64,000 nucleotides of DNA from Saprospiraceae bacterium (GTDB lineage Bacteria > Bacteroidota > Bacteroidia > Chitinophagales > Saprospiraceae), in the NCBI GenBank assembly GCA_016714085.1, contig JADJNW010000007.1, positions 186,001-250,000 on the forward strand, in the 5' to 3' direction. Below are positions 34,601 to 43,811 of the stretch, one piece after another (the first letter of the stretch is position 1; every line of letters starts with the position of its first letter). Both the position numbers and the translations under genes were made by a program. The notes beneath the pieces were generated by a model. That model did not search any database. It saw only the letters and a list, made by a program, of their open reading frames with translations, and was not told where the DNA came from.

Positions 34601-36225
34601 TTATTGATTCATCGTGGATGTAATAATTTCCAACAATTCTTTATCGTGATGATTTCTTATTTCACATTTATTATCAAAAAACATCGTAGCCCCGGATTCA
34701 ACGGTATATTTTGGCCAATTCGGTAAACCTTTGTGACTCGGATTACCAGAACGAGCAAAATTGATCCAGGCTTGACTCATTTTACTAGCTAATGCGTGTG
34801 CTTCTTACCGCCACCTGTCATTTCTTCGCATTTTGCAATATTATTAAAGACAAAAGGCAATTCCATACAATGCACCGCCTTGAAAGCGCCATCAGCAACC
34901 GGCGACTGCCAGGAGAACATATACATATAAACCGGCGCGGTATTGGTTGCAGATTTCATATTCGCCTGATTTACAGTCCCTAATCGGAATCGATCATCTA
35001 CGCTTGCCAAATCTTCTGGCTTTGTATCGTTAGGATAAGCTTTTTTCACCGCAGCAATAAATGCATCGGTTTTATCGCCATAACGCTTTTGCAGAAAGGC
35101 TTTTACATCATCCAAAGAGGCATTGCGCAGAGACATATTAGCAAAAGGCGTAAACTCATTCTTGGTAGCGCCAATCATCATAGGCACTTGGCTGGAAAGC
35201 GCCAATGCCTCAGGTTGTGAAGGTTGGTAAGGTAAAAAATTGCCATCACGCACAGGGCTCCAGCCAAAACCAAAGCCAGTAATCATTTTTCCTTCCGCAG
35301 TCAATTGCTCGCGTACTTTTTGTAAAGCCCTTTTGCTTGCTGCCGCGAGTTTATCATAAGGTACTCTTTGAATCGAATCGATTTGAGAAGCGTTTAAGCC
35401 CAATTCTGCCACAACCGCAGCGCCTACGCGCTTTGTAATTTCTTGCTCCTGGAAACCAGCAGTAGCGCCGCTTTGCACGATGGCTTTGTGAAACAATCCT
35501 TTAGCAGAAGGCGCATTCATCAAAGTAGTGACTTTACCACCACCACCGGATTGTCCGAAAATGGTAACGTTATTTGGGTCACCGCCAAAATTGGCGATAT
35601 TATTTTTCACCCATTCCAATGCCGCTACGATATCGAGCATTCCTGCATTTCCTGAAGCTTTATATTTTTCACCAAAATTTGATAAATCCAAAAATCCGAT
35701 TACATTCAAGCGATGATTGATCGAAACAAGCACCACATCCCCAGATTTTGCAAGGCTTTCACCATCATAAGAAGGCAATTCCTGCGACGAACCTGCCGAG
35801 TAGCCACCACCGTGCAACCATACCATGACGGGTCTTTTTTTACCATCATTAATACCTTGCGTCCAGATATTTAGTCGAAGACAATCTTCGCTGGCATAGC
35901 CCCAATCGTGTTGAAAAATAAATTCTGATTCATCATTTACTTGTGTTGTTGGATCAATCAAAGGGCAAACCGGCCCCCAGGTCATCGAACTGCGCACACC
36001 TTCCCAGGATTTAGGCTTGACAGGTGGCATAAAGCGCTCCGCTTGGGCATAAGGAATGCCTTTATAAATATAAATGTCATTATGAATATAGCCACGTACT
36101 TGTCCGTACTCGGTTTGCACCAGCGCAATTTTCGCACCAGCTTTAACAGGCGTGTCCATGCTCTGACTATTAGCAAGAAAAGGTAATAATGCCAAAAGCA
36201 AAGAAAAGACGATTAATTTCTTCAT
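34601..36225 (-). pseudogene. Secreted type B carboxylesterase, frameshifted near its 3-prime end
   Basis: The frame from 36225 encodes a signal peptide (ending LANSQ), then the carboxylesterase type B family: YIYKGIPYAQAERFMPPVKP, SEDCLRLNIWTQG, PVMVWLHGGGYSAGSSQE, FGGDPNNVTIFGQSGGGGKV with the nucleophile Ser, and CMELPFVFNNIAKCEEMTGG. It then runs into a stop at 34789. The correct continuation is one frame over (EAHALASKMSQAWINFARSG, NPSHKGLPNWPKYTVESGAT) and ends at 34601-34603. A single missing A in GGTAAGAAG near 34805 restores about 540 residues with the active-site His region. Possibly a sequencing error. Confidence 0.85.
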
Positions 36226-36344
36226 GATTTGTATGTTTAGTTAGTGATTTGAATCCGTGTTTAAGCTAAGGAAATCAGGAGTAAAGCGCAGTTTATTTGT
36301 TTATTTAATACAAAGTAAAACAAGGATTTAGTATTCAATTTTAT

Positions 36345-36365
36345 ATTGTCTCAAATTGAGACAAT
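36345..36365. promoter_or_regulatory. Perfect 21-bp palindrome, probable operator
   Basis: ATTGTCTCAA is followed by one A and then TTGAGACAAT, an exact palindrome with a one-base centre. It lies in the 202-base gap between the divergent carboxylesterase and NUDIX-like regulator genes, 62 bases before the regulator ATG. The size and symmetry suit a dimeric winged-helix repressor. Probably the binding site of the regulator encoded next to it. Confidence 0.7.
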
Positions 36366-36427
36366 AATAGTAGATAAAGTCGAAACTTCCAAATTTTTTT
36401 GTTATTTGCAGATTGAAATTTTATTAA

Positions 36428-37168
36428 ATGAAAGAACAGCGAACCTTGAGCCTTGTAGAACCTGACGGAAAAGGCTTTCTGCCTGGATTAGCCATCGATA
36501 CCGTCATTTTTGGGTTTCATGAGTACCAATTAAAAATTTTATTATTAGAATATAAAAATACGGGGTTATTTGCTTTGCCGGGCGGCTTTATCAAGGATGA
36601 AGAAAACCTCAACGATGCTGCGAAGCGCGTATTATTTGAGCGAACGGGCTTGACGGATGTTTACCTGGAACAATTTTATGTTTTTGGCGATCAAAGTCGG
36701 CATGACCCCGCGCCGATGCAAGCCATTATGCAGAAGAATGGCATTAAAATCACTAGTAATCATTGGCTCTTGCAACGGTTTGTTTCTGTTGGATATTATG
36801 CATTGATCGATTTTACGAAGGCATTTCCTACGCCCGATTTGATGTCGGATAGTTGTGCATGGCATGATTTAAATCATTTACCAAATTTGATGCAAGATCA
36901 TCAAGATATTGTAAAGAAAGCTTTGGAAACATTACAAATGAATCTGGATCGTAAATTAATTGGCTTTAATTTGATGCCCGAAACTTTTACAATGGCAGAA
37001 TTACAACGCTTGTACGAAACGATCCTGGGCGAAAAGCTACGCCGCTCGAGTTTCCAGCGCAAGTTATTGAGTTTGGGCATTTTAGAGCGCATCGCTAAAA
37101 AGAAGACCGGGGCCGCGCATAAAGCACCTTATTTATATCGTTTTATTCCTGAAAAGGAACGAAAATAA
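36428..37168 (+). CDS. NUDIX-domain transcriptional regulator (NrtR/AraR-like)
   Basis: The 246-residue protein has an N-terminal NUDIX fold (residues 18-150) and a C-terminal winged helix. The NUDIX box GGFIKDEENLNDAAKRVLF is degenerate: the RE and EE positions that bind metal read RV and ER, so catalysis is unlikely and the domain should sense a ligand. The C-terminal part has PETFTMAELQRLYETILGEK, RRSSFQRKLLSLGILERI and APYLYRF, as in NrtR-type and Bacteroides AraR-type regulators of NAD or sugar metabolism. Divergent from two esterase genes with a palindrome between, so it likely controls them and itself. Confidence 0.88.
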   Translation: MKEQRTLSLVEPDGKGFLPGLAIDTVIFGFHEYQLKILLLEYKNTGLFALPGGFIKDEENLNDAAKRVLFERTGLTDVYLEQFYVFGDQSRHDPAPMQAIMQKNGIKITSNHWLLQRFVSVGYYALIDFTKAFPTPDLMSDSCAWHDLNHLPNLMQDHQDIVKKALETLQMNLDRKLIGFNLMPETFTMAELQRLYETILGEKLRRSSFQRKLLSLGILERIAKKKTGAAHKAPYLYRFIPEKERK

Positions 37169-37229
37169 TGTTTTATCAAAATAATATTAATATTTTGGGT
37201 GTCAGATAAAATTTTTAATTCCAATATGC

Positions 37230-37254
37230 CTGGCACACTTTAAAAGTGCGCCAG
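37230..37254. repeat. Hairpin CTGGCACACTTT / AAAGTGCGCCAG
   Basis: Two 12-base arms with one mismatch are separated by one or two A, in the spacer between the NUDIX-like regulator and the NTF2-like gene. It could terminate the regulator transcript or sit in the leader of the following gene; there is no clear U-tract. Confidence 0.5.
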
Positions 37255-37272
37255 ACAGCTAATAACTTCATT

Positions 37273-37743
37273 ATGAATACCAACGAACAATTAATACATC
37301 AATTTTATCAAGCTTTTCAAAATAAAGATTATAAAACCATGCAATCATGCTATGCCGATGATGCCAGATTTAGCGATGCGGTGTTTCAAAACTTAGACGC
37401 AGCGCAGGCCCGAGCCATGTGGGAGATGCTAATAAAACGAGGTAAAGATTTGCAATTAGAATATCATAATGTGCAAGCAAATGAAACAAACGGCAGCGCC
37501 GAATGGATTGCTACTTATACTTTTTCTGCTACGGGTAAAAAAGTTATTAATCATATTAAAGCTAATTTTATTTTTAAAAATGGCAAGATTATCAAGCATA
37601 CTGACCAATTTGATTTTTACAAATGGGCAAGACAAGCACTGGGTTTTACAGGATTGATCTTGGGTTGGACAGGTTTTGTAAAGAAAAAAGTTCGGCAAAC
37701 CGCCATGAAAAATCTTGATAATTTTATGAATAAAAGTAAATAA
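37273..37743 (+). CDS. NTF2-like (SnoaL-type) family protein
   Basis: The 156-residue protein starts MNTNEQLIHQFYQAFQNKDY and shows the cone-like NTF2 fold: YADDARFSDAVFQNLDAAQA, MWEMLIKRGKDLQLEY, GSAEWIATYTFSATGKKV and KANFIFKNGKIIKHTDQFDF. C-terminal WARQALGFTGLILGWTGFVK is a moderately hydrophobic helix, common in this subgroup. An upstream GTG at 37246 is in frame, but it overlaps a hairpin and is not used here. Function may be ligand binding or an isomerase-like role; unknown. First gene of a tight three-gene run. Confidence 0.87.
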   Translation: MNTNEQLIHQFYQAFQNKDYKTMQSCYADDARFSDAVFQNLDAAQARAMWEMLIKRGKDLQLEYHNVQANETNGSAEWIATYTFSATGKKVINHIKANFIFKNGKIIKHTDQFDFYKWARQALGFTGLILGWTGFVKKKVRQTAMKNLDNFMNKSK

Positions 37744-37748
37744 ACAAT

Positions 37749-38111
37749 ATGAAAACCCGTAAAGAATTAAAAGAAGAATATAAAAACCGAAAAGTACCGA
37801 TAGGCGTTTTTCAAATTAAAAATAATATAAATGGAAAGATATTTGTCGGCAGCAGCATTGATCTAAACGCGATTTGGAATCGGCAAAGACAAGCACTTAG
37901 CATGGGTTCACATCCAAATGATGAGCTTCAAAAAGATTGGAAGACTTACGGGGAATCGCAATTTATTTATGAAATTCTAGCAGAAATTGAACAAGAAGAT
38001 AATAAAGAAATAGATTATAAAAAAGAAGTAAAGGCATTGGAGGAAATGTATATAGATGAGCTACAACCCTTTGATGATAAGGGTTATAACAAGAAGAAAC
38101 CTTTGAGATAA
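37749..38111 (+). CDS. GIY-YIG nuclease family protein
   Basis: The 120-residue product contains the small GIY-YIG domain: GVFQIKNNINGKIFVGSSID, where GVF and FVG stand for the GIY and YIG elements, then RQRQALSMGSHPNDELQKDW and ESQFIYEILAEIEQ, ending with LEEMYIDELQPFDDKGYN. The conserved Arg of the first helix and the terminal Glu and Asn are present. This subgroup is common as single small genes and is annotated as nuclease by family only. Its TAA overlaps the ATG of the next gene (TAATG). Confidence 0.85.
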   Translation: MKTRKELKEEYKNRKVPIGVFQIKNNINGKIFVGSSIDLNAIWNRQRQALSMGSHPNDELQKDWKTYGESQFIYEILAEIEQEDNKEIDYKKEVKALEEMYIDELQPFDDKGYNKKKPLR

Positions 38112-38458
38112 TGCGAAGCGAAATAGACAATTTTTATCTTCAAAAAGAAGAACCTGTTAAAAGTTGTTTAATGGCTTTGCGGACTATTATACTTGCTTAT
38201 AATAAAACTATAACAGAAGCCTGGAAATATCGGATGCCTTTCTTTTGTTATAAAGGAAAAATGTTTTGTTATTTATGGACAGATAAAATGACCAATCGAC
38301 CTTATATCGGCATCGTAGAAGGTAATAAAATTGAGCACCCTGCGCTGGAATAAGGTAATCGCGCCCGTATGAAAATTATGCATATTGATCCTGAGCAGGA
38401 CATCCCCGTTGAAACGATTGCTGCCATTCTTGATATGGCTATTACATTTTATGGATAA
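38111..38458 (+). pseudogene. DUF1801 family protein interrupted by an in-frame stop
   Basis: The frame encodes MRSEIDNFYLQKEEPVKSCL, WKYRMPFFCYKGKMFCYLWT and GIVEGNKIEHPALE, then TAA at 38351-38353. The same frame continues GNRARMKIMHIDPEQDIPVE and ETIAAILDMAITFYG to TAA at 38456-38458. Family members have Gln at that position (PxLEQGNRARMK), so a CAA to TAA change is the simple explanation. The short form has 80 residues. DUF1801 (YdhG-like) proteins are small cytoplasmic proteins of unknown function. Overlaps the GIY-YIG gene by one base. Confidence 0.8.
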
Positions 38459-38557
38459 TGTAAAATATCGAGTTTTATTATAAATTTTCTCAATTGATTT
38501 TATTTCTTTACAAATTCTGTTTACTTTGCGGTATTGATTTACTTTATCCTCTTAGTT

Positions 38558-39226
38558 ATGAAAAATATTTTCCTTGGACTTGCGCTTTTACTGATGTTGA
38601 CTTCAGCACATATTACAGATAATCCTACTAAGATCGTATTCTTTGGCGATTCGATTACCCAAGCCGGCGTCAATCCTGGCGGCTATATCGATCGACTCAA
38701 AACGATGCTGGAAAAAGCAGGCATTAAAGATCAATACCAACTCATAGGCGCGGGCATCGGCGGGAACAAGGCGTATGATTTGTACCTGCGTTTGGAGGAA
38801 GATGTATTAGTCCACAAGCCCGACGTGGTGGTCATTTGGGTAGGTGTGAATGACGTATGGCATAAGCGCTCTTTTGGCACCGGCACCGATGCGGATAAAT
38901 TTGAAAAATTTTATGTAGCGCTGATCAAAAAAATACAAGCAGCAGGCGCAAAGATAATCGTGGCAACGCCCGCGGCCATTGGGGAGCGCACTGATTTTTC
39001 TAATGAATTAGATGGCGATTTGAATTTATACAGCCAGATTATTCGTACTATTGCTGCAAAATATGATTGCCCTGTTGCCGATTTCCGGAAGGAATTTTTA
39101 CAATATAATGTAAAGAATAATCCTCAAAATAAAGAATCGGGTATCCTCACAACCGATCGCGTGCACCTGAATGAAAAAGGAAATCAATTCGTAGCGGATA
39201 TTTTATATAAAATGCTATTTCCGTAA
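38558..39226 (+). CDS. SGNH/GDSL-family secreted hydrolase
   Basis: The product, 222 residues from the ATG at 38558, has a signal peptide (MKNIFLGLALLLMLTSAHI). It then shows the four SGNH blocks: VFFGDSITQAGVNPGGYI with the Ser nucleophile, GIGGNKAYDL with the oxyanion Gly, WVGVNDVWHK with the Asn, and TTDRVHLNEKGNQ with the Asp/His pair. Such enzymes are esterases or lysophospholipases, many acting on carbohydrate acetates in Bacteroidota. Substrate unknown. An earlier in-frame ATG at 38534 would put eight hydrophobic residues before the signal peptide and is less likely. Confidence 0.9.
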   Translation: MKNIFLGLALLLMLTSAHITDNPTKIVFFGDSITQAGVNPGGYIDRLKTMLEKAGIKDQYQLIGAGIGGNKAYDLYLRLEEDVLVHKPDVVVIWVGVNDVWHKRSFGTGTDADKFEKFYVALIKKIQAAGAKIIVATPAAIGERTDFSNELDGDLNLYSQIIRTIAAKYDCPVADFRKEFLQYNVKNNPQNKESGILTTDRVHLNEKGNQFVADILYKMLFP

Positions 39227-39413
39227 ATTCAGAACCTTTATTTTACTAAAAATCTTTACACAGATTGAACAAAATCCTTGATTCGCTCTTAATCTAAATA
39301 AGGATAGTTATTACAATTATTCAATAAATCTTGCGTTGGATGCAGGTTTTATCTTGTCAAAGCGTAACTTTTCAGAGAAAAATCATTTTATAAAAAAGCA
39401 ACAAAACTAATAA

Positions 39414-40325
39414 ATGATGAAAAAAACATTAATTCCAGTACTCGTACTGATGATTGCCCTAAGTTCCTGTGTAAGCAAAAAGCAGTTTATGCTCAAGCAA
39501 GCAGAGCTCGACGACCTGCAAAGAACTTGTAATGATCGCATCACGGCGCTCACCAATGATAATGCGGATTTGGCGAATCGCTTGCGCCAAACCGAGAGCA
39601 ATTTGCTGGTGTGCAATACTTCTTTGGATAATGAGAAAAACAAAACGACTGGTCTTGAACAACAAATGGAATATCTCAAAACCACGAATACCAATCTCTT
39701 GGAGCGTTTGTCTGATTTATCGGTGATTAGTCAATCGGGTGCTGACAATATCAAAAAATCGCTCGAAGCGATCAATGAACAGAATAAATATATCAAGGAT
39801 TTGACCGGAAAAGTGCAAGCAAAAGATTCGCTGAATCTGGCTTTAGTAATGAACCTGAAGCGCTCTTTGAGCGATGTAAATGACGAGGATGTAACGGTCG
39901 AAGTAAAAAAAGGTGTAGTATATATCTCTCTGTCTGACAAGATGTTATTTAAATCTGGTAGTTATGATATTCTAACGCGCGCTGAAGAAGTATTGGGTAA
40001 AATTGCAAAAGTAGTGAATGATCATAATGAATTGGATATCCTGGTGGAAGGTCATACCGACAACGTGCCGATCAGCAATTCTTGCCTCAAGGATAACTGG
40101 GATTTGAGCGCCATGCGCGCTACCTCGGTGGTGCGGTTATTGCAAAAGAAATACGCAGTTGCGCCTGAGCGCATGACTGCTGGCGGTCGCTCAGAATTTG
40201 TGCCAAAAGCAAGCAACGCAAGTACTCAGGGCAAATCCACCAACCGTCGTACGGAGATTGTGATCTTGCCAAAGCTGGATCAATTCTTTCAATTGATGGA
40301 AGCGCCTACGGCTGAGAAGAAATAA
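39414..40325 (+). CDS. OmpA-family lipoprotein with coiled coil
   Basis: The 303-residue product starts MMKKTLIPVLVLMIALSSCV with lipobox LSSC. Residues 25-155 form a long coiled coil (LKQAELDDLQRTCNDRITAL, NLANRLRQTESNLLVC and KSLEAINEQNKYIKDLTGKV). The C-terminal OmpA-like domain has VYISLSDKMLFKSGSYDILT, LDILVEGHTDNVPISNSCLK, NWDLSAMRATSVVRLLQKKY and GGRSEFVPKASNASTQGKST, then NRRTEIVI with the peptidoglycan-contacting Arg. It should tether the outer membrane to peptidoglycan. A terminator follows. Confidence 0.92.
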   Translation: MMKKTLIPVLVLMIALSSCVSKKQFMLKQAELDDLQRTCNDRITALTNDNADLANRLRQTESNLLVCNTSLDNEKNKTTGLEQQMEYLKTTNTNLLERLSDLSVISQSGADNIKKSLEAINEQNKYIKDLTGKVQAKDSLNLALVMNLKRSLSDVNDEDVTVEVKKGVVYISLSDKMLFKSGSYDILTRAEEVLGKIAKVVNDHNELDILVEGHTDNVPISNSCLKDNWDLSAMRATSVVRLLQKKYAVAPERMTAGGRSEFVPKASNASTQGKSTNRRTEIVILPKLDQFFQLMEAPTAEKK

Positions 40326-40351
40326 AATATAATAAAATACTGAAAATATTT

Positions 40352-40391
40352 AGCGCCAGTGAGTTTTTATTCATTGGCGCTTTCTTTTTTA
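40352..40391 (+). terminator. Rho-independent terminator
   Basis: AGCGCCAGTGA pairs with TCATTGGCGCT across a TTTTTAT loop, one mismatch, followed by TTCTTTTTT. It ends the OmpA lipoprotein transcript. Confidence 0.85.
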
Positions 40392-40581
40392 CTTATACCA
40401 AAACAAAGTCATAAATGCGTATTTAAAATATTATACGTCATTCTTAATCAATTCGTTACAAACTATTGACTGCCTACTGTGTACTGGTATTACTTGATAA
40501 ACTTTTCTTTCGCTTTTCCCAACCCTATTTGAGTCGTGATATGTCTTTACTTAATAAAGCCATTCTAAAATGTAATTAGCT

Positions 40582-41675
40582 ATGAAAAAACGTTACTCTT
40601 TATTAATTTACTGATATTTTCGCAATTCGCTTGTAAAAAACCGACGGAAGAAATCAGATTAATTGATGATTTTCGCACGCGCTGCGTCAAAGCAATTGAG
40701 AATCCAACATTAGAAGGTTGGGATTTAAAGGAATTAGTTATTGCAATCGATGGAAGTAAAGAACATCAGCACGCATCCGATTTATTTTTCATATCTAATG
40801 AAACGGGCTACGTTACTGCCGATCGGCGTTTGCTCAAGACCGAAGACGCTGGCGAAACCTGGAATATCGTTCCATTGAGTATTGGCGGTAGTCTTGAAAG
40901 ATTTAGCGAGGTTTTCTTTTTGAATAAATCCCTGGGCTGGGCGCTTTCTTACCACGGTGAAAATTGCGAAAATTCAAGCTGTGATATCGTTCCAACGACC
41001 TGGAAAACCAATGATGCCGGGGCTTCGTGGTCATCCGTCAAACCGAAAGTTGAAGGCATTATTGGAAATCTTTATATGATAGATGAACTAAATGGATTTT
41101 GCCTGATCGCTTCCTCCAAAGCTGGTCGAAAATTGCTACGCACCAATGATGGCGGCGCTTCCTGGACGGAAATTCCTGGCGTCAAGCCTGGGCCTTATCA
41201 TTTTCAGATTCGATTTACTGACGAAAACATTGGCTTTATTCTTGGCGATAATGATATTTTATATAAAACTTCCGATGGTGGCGATACCTGGCAAGAATTA
41301 CATCATGGTTTGGAAGAAGCACATAATATTATTTTTATTAATAATAACATCGGCTATATCACGGATGCTTTAAGCGTTGTAAAAACGGAAGATGGCGGCC
41401 AAAACTGGCAAACTATTTACACGAATGAAAGCCTTATCCGGCTTGTGCATTTTCGAAATCAAGCTGAAGGCATTGCTTTTATTAATACGCCACAGGTTTG
41501 CGACGATGGCACGATCGATTATTTCAGCAATATTTCAATGACCGAGAACGGTGGCACCGATTGGAAACTCGATCCTTTTGGCATTGAACCCTACGCCATT
41601 ATTACATCCGTGCCTTCTGCCGATATTTGTTATATGCTTTCGAGCGAGGGATTATTTCGTTTTATTAAAAAATAA
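40582..41675 (+). pseudogene. Beta-propeller lipoprotein (Ycf48/BNR-like), start frameshifted
   Basis: The ATG at 40582 is followed by a run of six A; with one A more, the frame reads MKKTLLFINLLIFSQFACKK, a lipoprotein signal with Cys, and joins the long frame that covers the rest (KPTEEIRLIDDFRTRCVKAI, then the propeller). As written the first frame stops after ten codons, and only a TTG-started part from 40830 is open. Propeller blades show TEDAGETWNI, TNDAGASWSS, TNDGGASWTE, TSDGGDTWQEL and TEDGGQNWQT. Restored length about 364 residues. Similar in fold to the T9SS protein at 5273 but without its sorting domain. Confidence 0.8.
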
Positions 41676-41709
41676 AGCAAACATCTTATCTTAGCGATCA
41701 AAAAAACGC

Positions 41710-42676
41710 ATGATCGTAGTGACCGGCGCAGCGGGCTTTATTGGTAGTTGTTTGGTGAAAAAACTCAATGATGAAGGGCATTGGAATCTCATTCTTGTAG
41801 ATGATTTCAGCGATGATAATAAAAAAGGTAATTTATTACACAAATATTATATTGCTAAAGTCTGGCGTGAAGATTTTCTTTACTGGCTGGAGCGTATGCA
41901 CGATAATATAGATGTAATATTTCATCTTGGCGCCCGCACCGATACGACCGAAAAGGACACCGCCATCTTCGATGAGCTTAATTTAAATTATTCCAAAAAT
42001 ATTTGGTCGCTTTGCACAAAATATAAAATTCCGCTCATTTATGCTTCCAGCGCGGCGACTTATGGCTTAGGCGAATTGGGTTATAATGATAATCATGATA
42101 TTGTAAATAAATTAAAACCTTTAAACCCCTACGGGCAATCTAAAAAATGATTTTGATGCCTGGGCTTTGCAGCAAAATGACTCACCCCCAAACTGGTACG
42201 GATTAAAATTTTTCAATGTATATGGCCCAAATGAATATCATAAAGGTAGAATGGCTTCTGTAATATTCCATACAGCCCGACAAATAAAAGCGAGTGGTGG
42301 CATGAAATTATTTAAATCGCATCGTCCAGATTATAAAGATGGCGAACAAAGTAGAGATTTTATTTATGTAAAAGACGTTGTAAATGTGTGTTATTGGCTC
42401 TGGCAAAACCGTCCGACGAGCGGATTGTACAATCTCGGTACCGGTAAGGCACGCACTTTTCTTGATTTGGTGACCAATACTTTCAAAGCCATGGACTTAA
42501 CGCCAAATATTAGTTTTATTGATACCCCTGAGGATATCCGCGATACGTATCAATACTTCACCGAAGCGAATATGAGCAAGCTCCGCGCAGTAGGATATGA
42601 TACAAAATTCTATTCATTAGAAGCTGGAATTGAGGATTATATGCAGCATTATTTAATCAAAGAGGAAATTTGGTAA
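41710..42676 (+). pseudogene. rfaD: ADP-glyceromanno-heptose 6-epimerase, frameshifted
   Basis: The enzyme epimerises ADP-D-glycero-D-manno-heptose to the L-glycero form for LPS heptose. The first frame has IVVTGAAGFIGSCLVKKLND (NAD-binding), VIFHLGARTDTTEKD, and IYASSAATYGLGELG, and ends LKPLNPYGQSKK at 42150 with the catalytic YxxxK (YGQSK). The second frame continues FDAWALQQNDSPPNWYGLKF, FNVYGPNEYHKG, EQSRDFIYVKDVV and YNLGTGKARTFLDLV to 42676. The AAAAAA run at 42143-42148 holds one A too many; with five A the product would be about 322 residues. Family length is about 320. Probably a sequence error or a recent mutation in a core gene. Confidence 0.88.
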
Positions 42677-42763
42677 GTTAAAAAATATAATAATTAATAT
42701 TTTCCTGTAACCTTCACTAATAATAGGAGTTTTAAGGGCATTCATTATATACGATATAATAAT

Positions 42764-43636
42764 ATGGATCGCCTAACAAAAACTTTCAGCTTTATTTCAT
42801 TCATAATAATATTTTCAACCCTTTGGATGCAGGGATATGCACAAAAAGTTGAGCTTATAGAACTCAAAAGTAAAGTTTTCAAAAATACCCGATCGCTGCG
42901 TATTTACTTGCCTCCCGGCTATGAAGATGTAGAAAATGTAAATAAAAAATATCCAATTTTATATATGAATGATGGCATTGCTACTTTTCATGCTTATCAA
43001 CTTGAACAAATTCTTACAGAACTTATTCATCAAAAAAAGATTCCGCCCATTATTATAGTCGGCATTGATAATGGCGCTTCTACTAAAGAAAGTACCAACC
43101 CCATACGCGACCGCGCCAATGAATATCTGCCTTGGCCCGATTTATCAGAAACGAATCCCGATTTCCAAATCGAACATCCGCAAGGTAATAAGTACCCTGA
43201 ATTTTTATTTAAAGAAGTGATGCCGCTTGTAAAAAAACATTATAGAATTTCAAATAAACCTGAAAATATTGGCTTAGGCGGAGCATCGCGGGGCGCTTTG
43301 ATTGCCCTTTATACAGCTATTAAAAAACAAGGTAAAATAGGGTATTTACTTCTGGAAAGTCCATCATTATATGTTTTTAATAAACAAATATTAATAGAAG
43401 CTAAAAAATGGAAAAAATTATCCAATCGAATTTATATCGGCATTGGCACAAAAGAAGGAGATTCAGAAGCTATTCAAGCAATGGCGGTAGATGACGCACG
43501 CCAACTGGAGCAAATCCTTCAGGATAAAGGAATGAATAATAATGTAAAAATAATTATAGAGGCGGAGGCAACACATGATTATGATGCGTTTGCCAGGAGG
43601 TTTCCTATAGCGCTTGCGTATCTTTTTGCAAAATGA
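42764..43636 (+). CDS. Secreted alpha/beta hydrolase, esterase D family
   Basis: The 290-residue product has a signal peptide (ending QGYAQ) and the putative esterase fold (PF00756-like): SLRIYLPPGYEDVENVNKKY, PILYMNDGIATFHAYQLEQI, IIVGIDNGASTKESTNP, RANEYLPWPD, LKKHYRI-type helix and the nucleophile IGLGGASRGALIALY with Ser in GASRG. The acid is near IGIGTKEGDSE and the His near EATHDYDAFARR. Related enzymes hydrolyse siderophore esters, feruloyl esters or S-formylglutathione; being secreted, a carbohydrate or siderophore ester is more likely. Monocistronic. Confidence 0.88.
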   Translation: MDRLTKTFSFISFIIIFSTLWMQGYAQKVELIELKSKVFKNTRSLRIYLPPGYEDVENVNKKYPILYMNDGIATFHAYQLEQILTELIHQKKIPPIIIVGIDNGASTKESTNPIRDRANEYLPWPDLSETNPDFQIEHPQGNKYPEFLFKEVMPLVKKHYRISNKPENIGLGGASRGALIALYTAIKKQGKIGYLLLESPSLYVFNKQILIEAKKWKKLSNRIYIGIGTKEGDSEAIQAMAVDDARQLEQILQDKGMNNNVKIIIEAEATHDYDAFARRFPIALAYLFAK

Positions 43637-43811
43637 AAAATAATTTATGTATTCATTTTTTTTGCAAAATTATTATCCTTTATAAAATTTCTTTTACACG
43701 ATTTTAATATAAAAACCCACCGCTCAACCGTTAAGAGACGAATTTTATCTAAAAATTTGGCTTTTTGGCTGTATTTTCCCCAACTTAGTCGTAAAGTTTG
43801 CTTCAATCATT

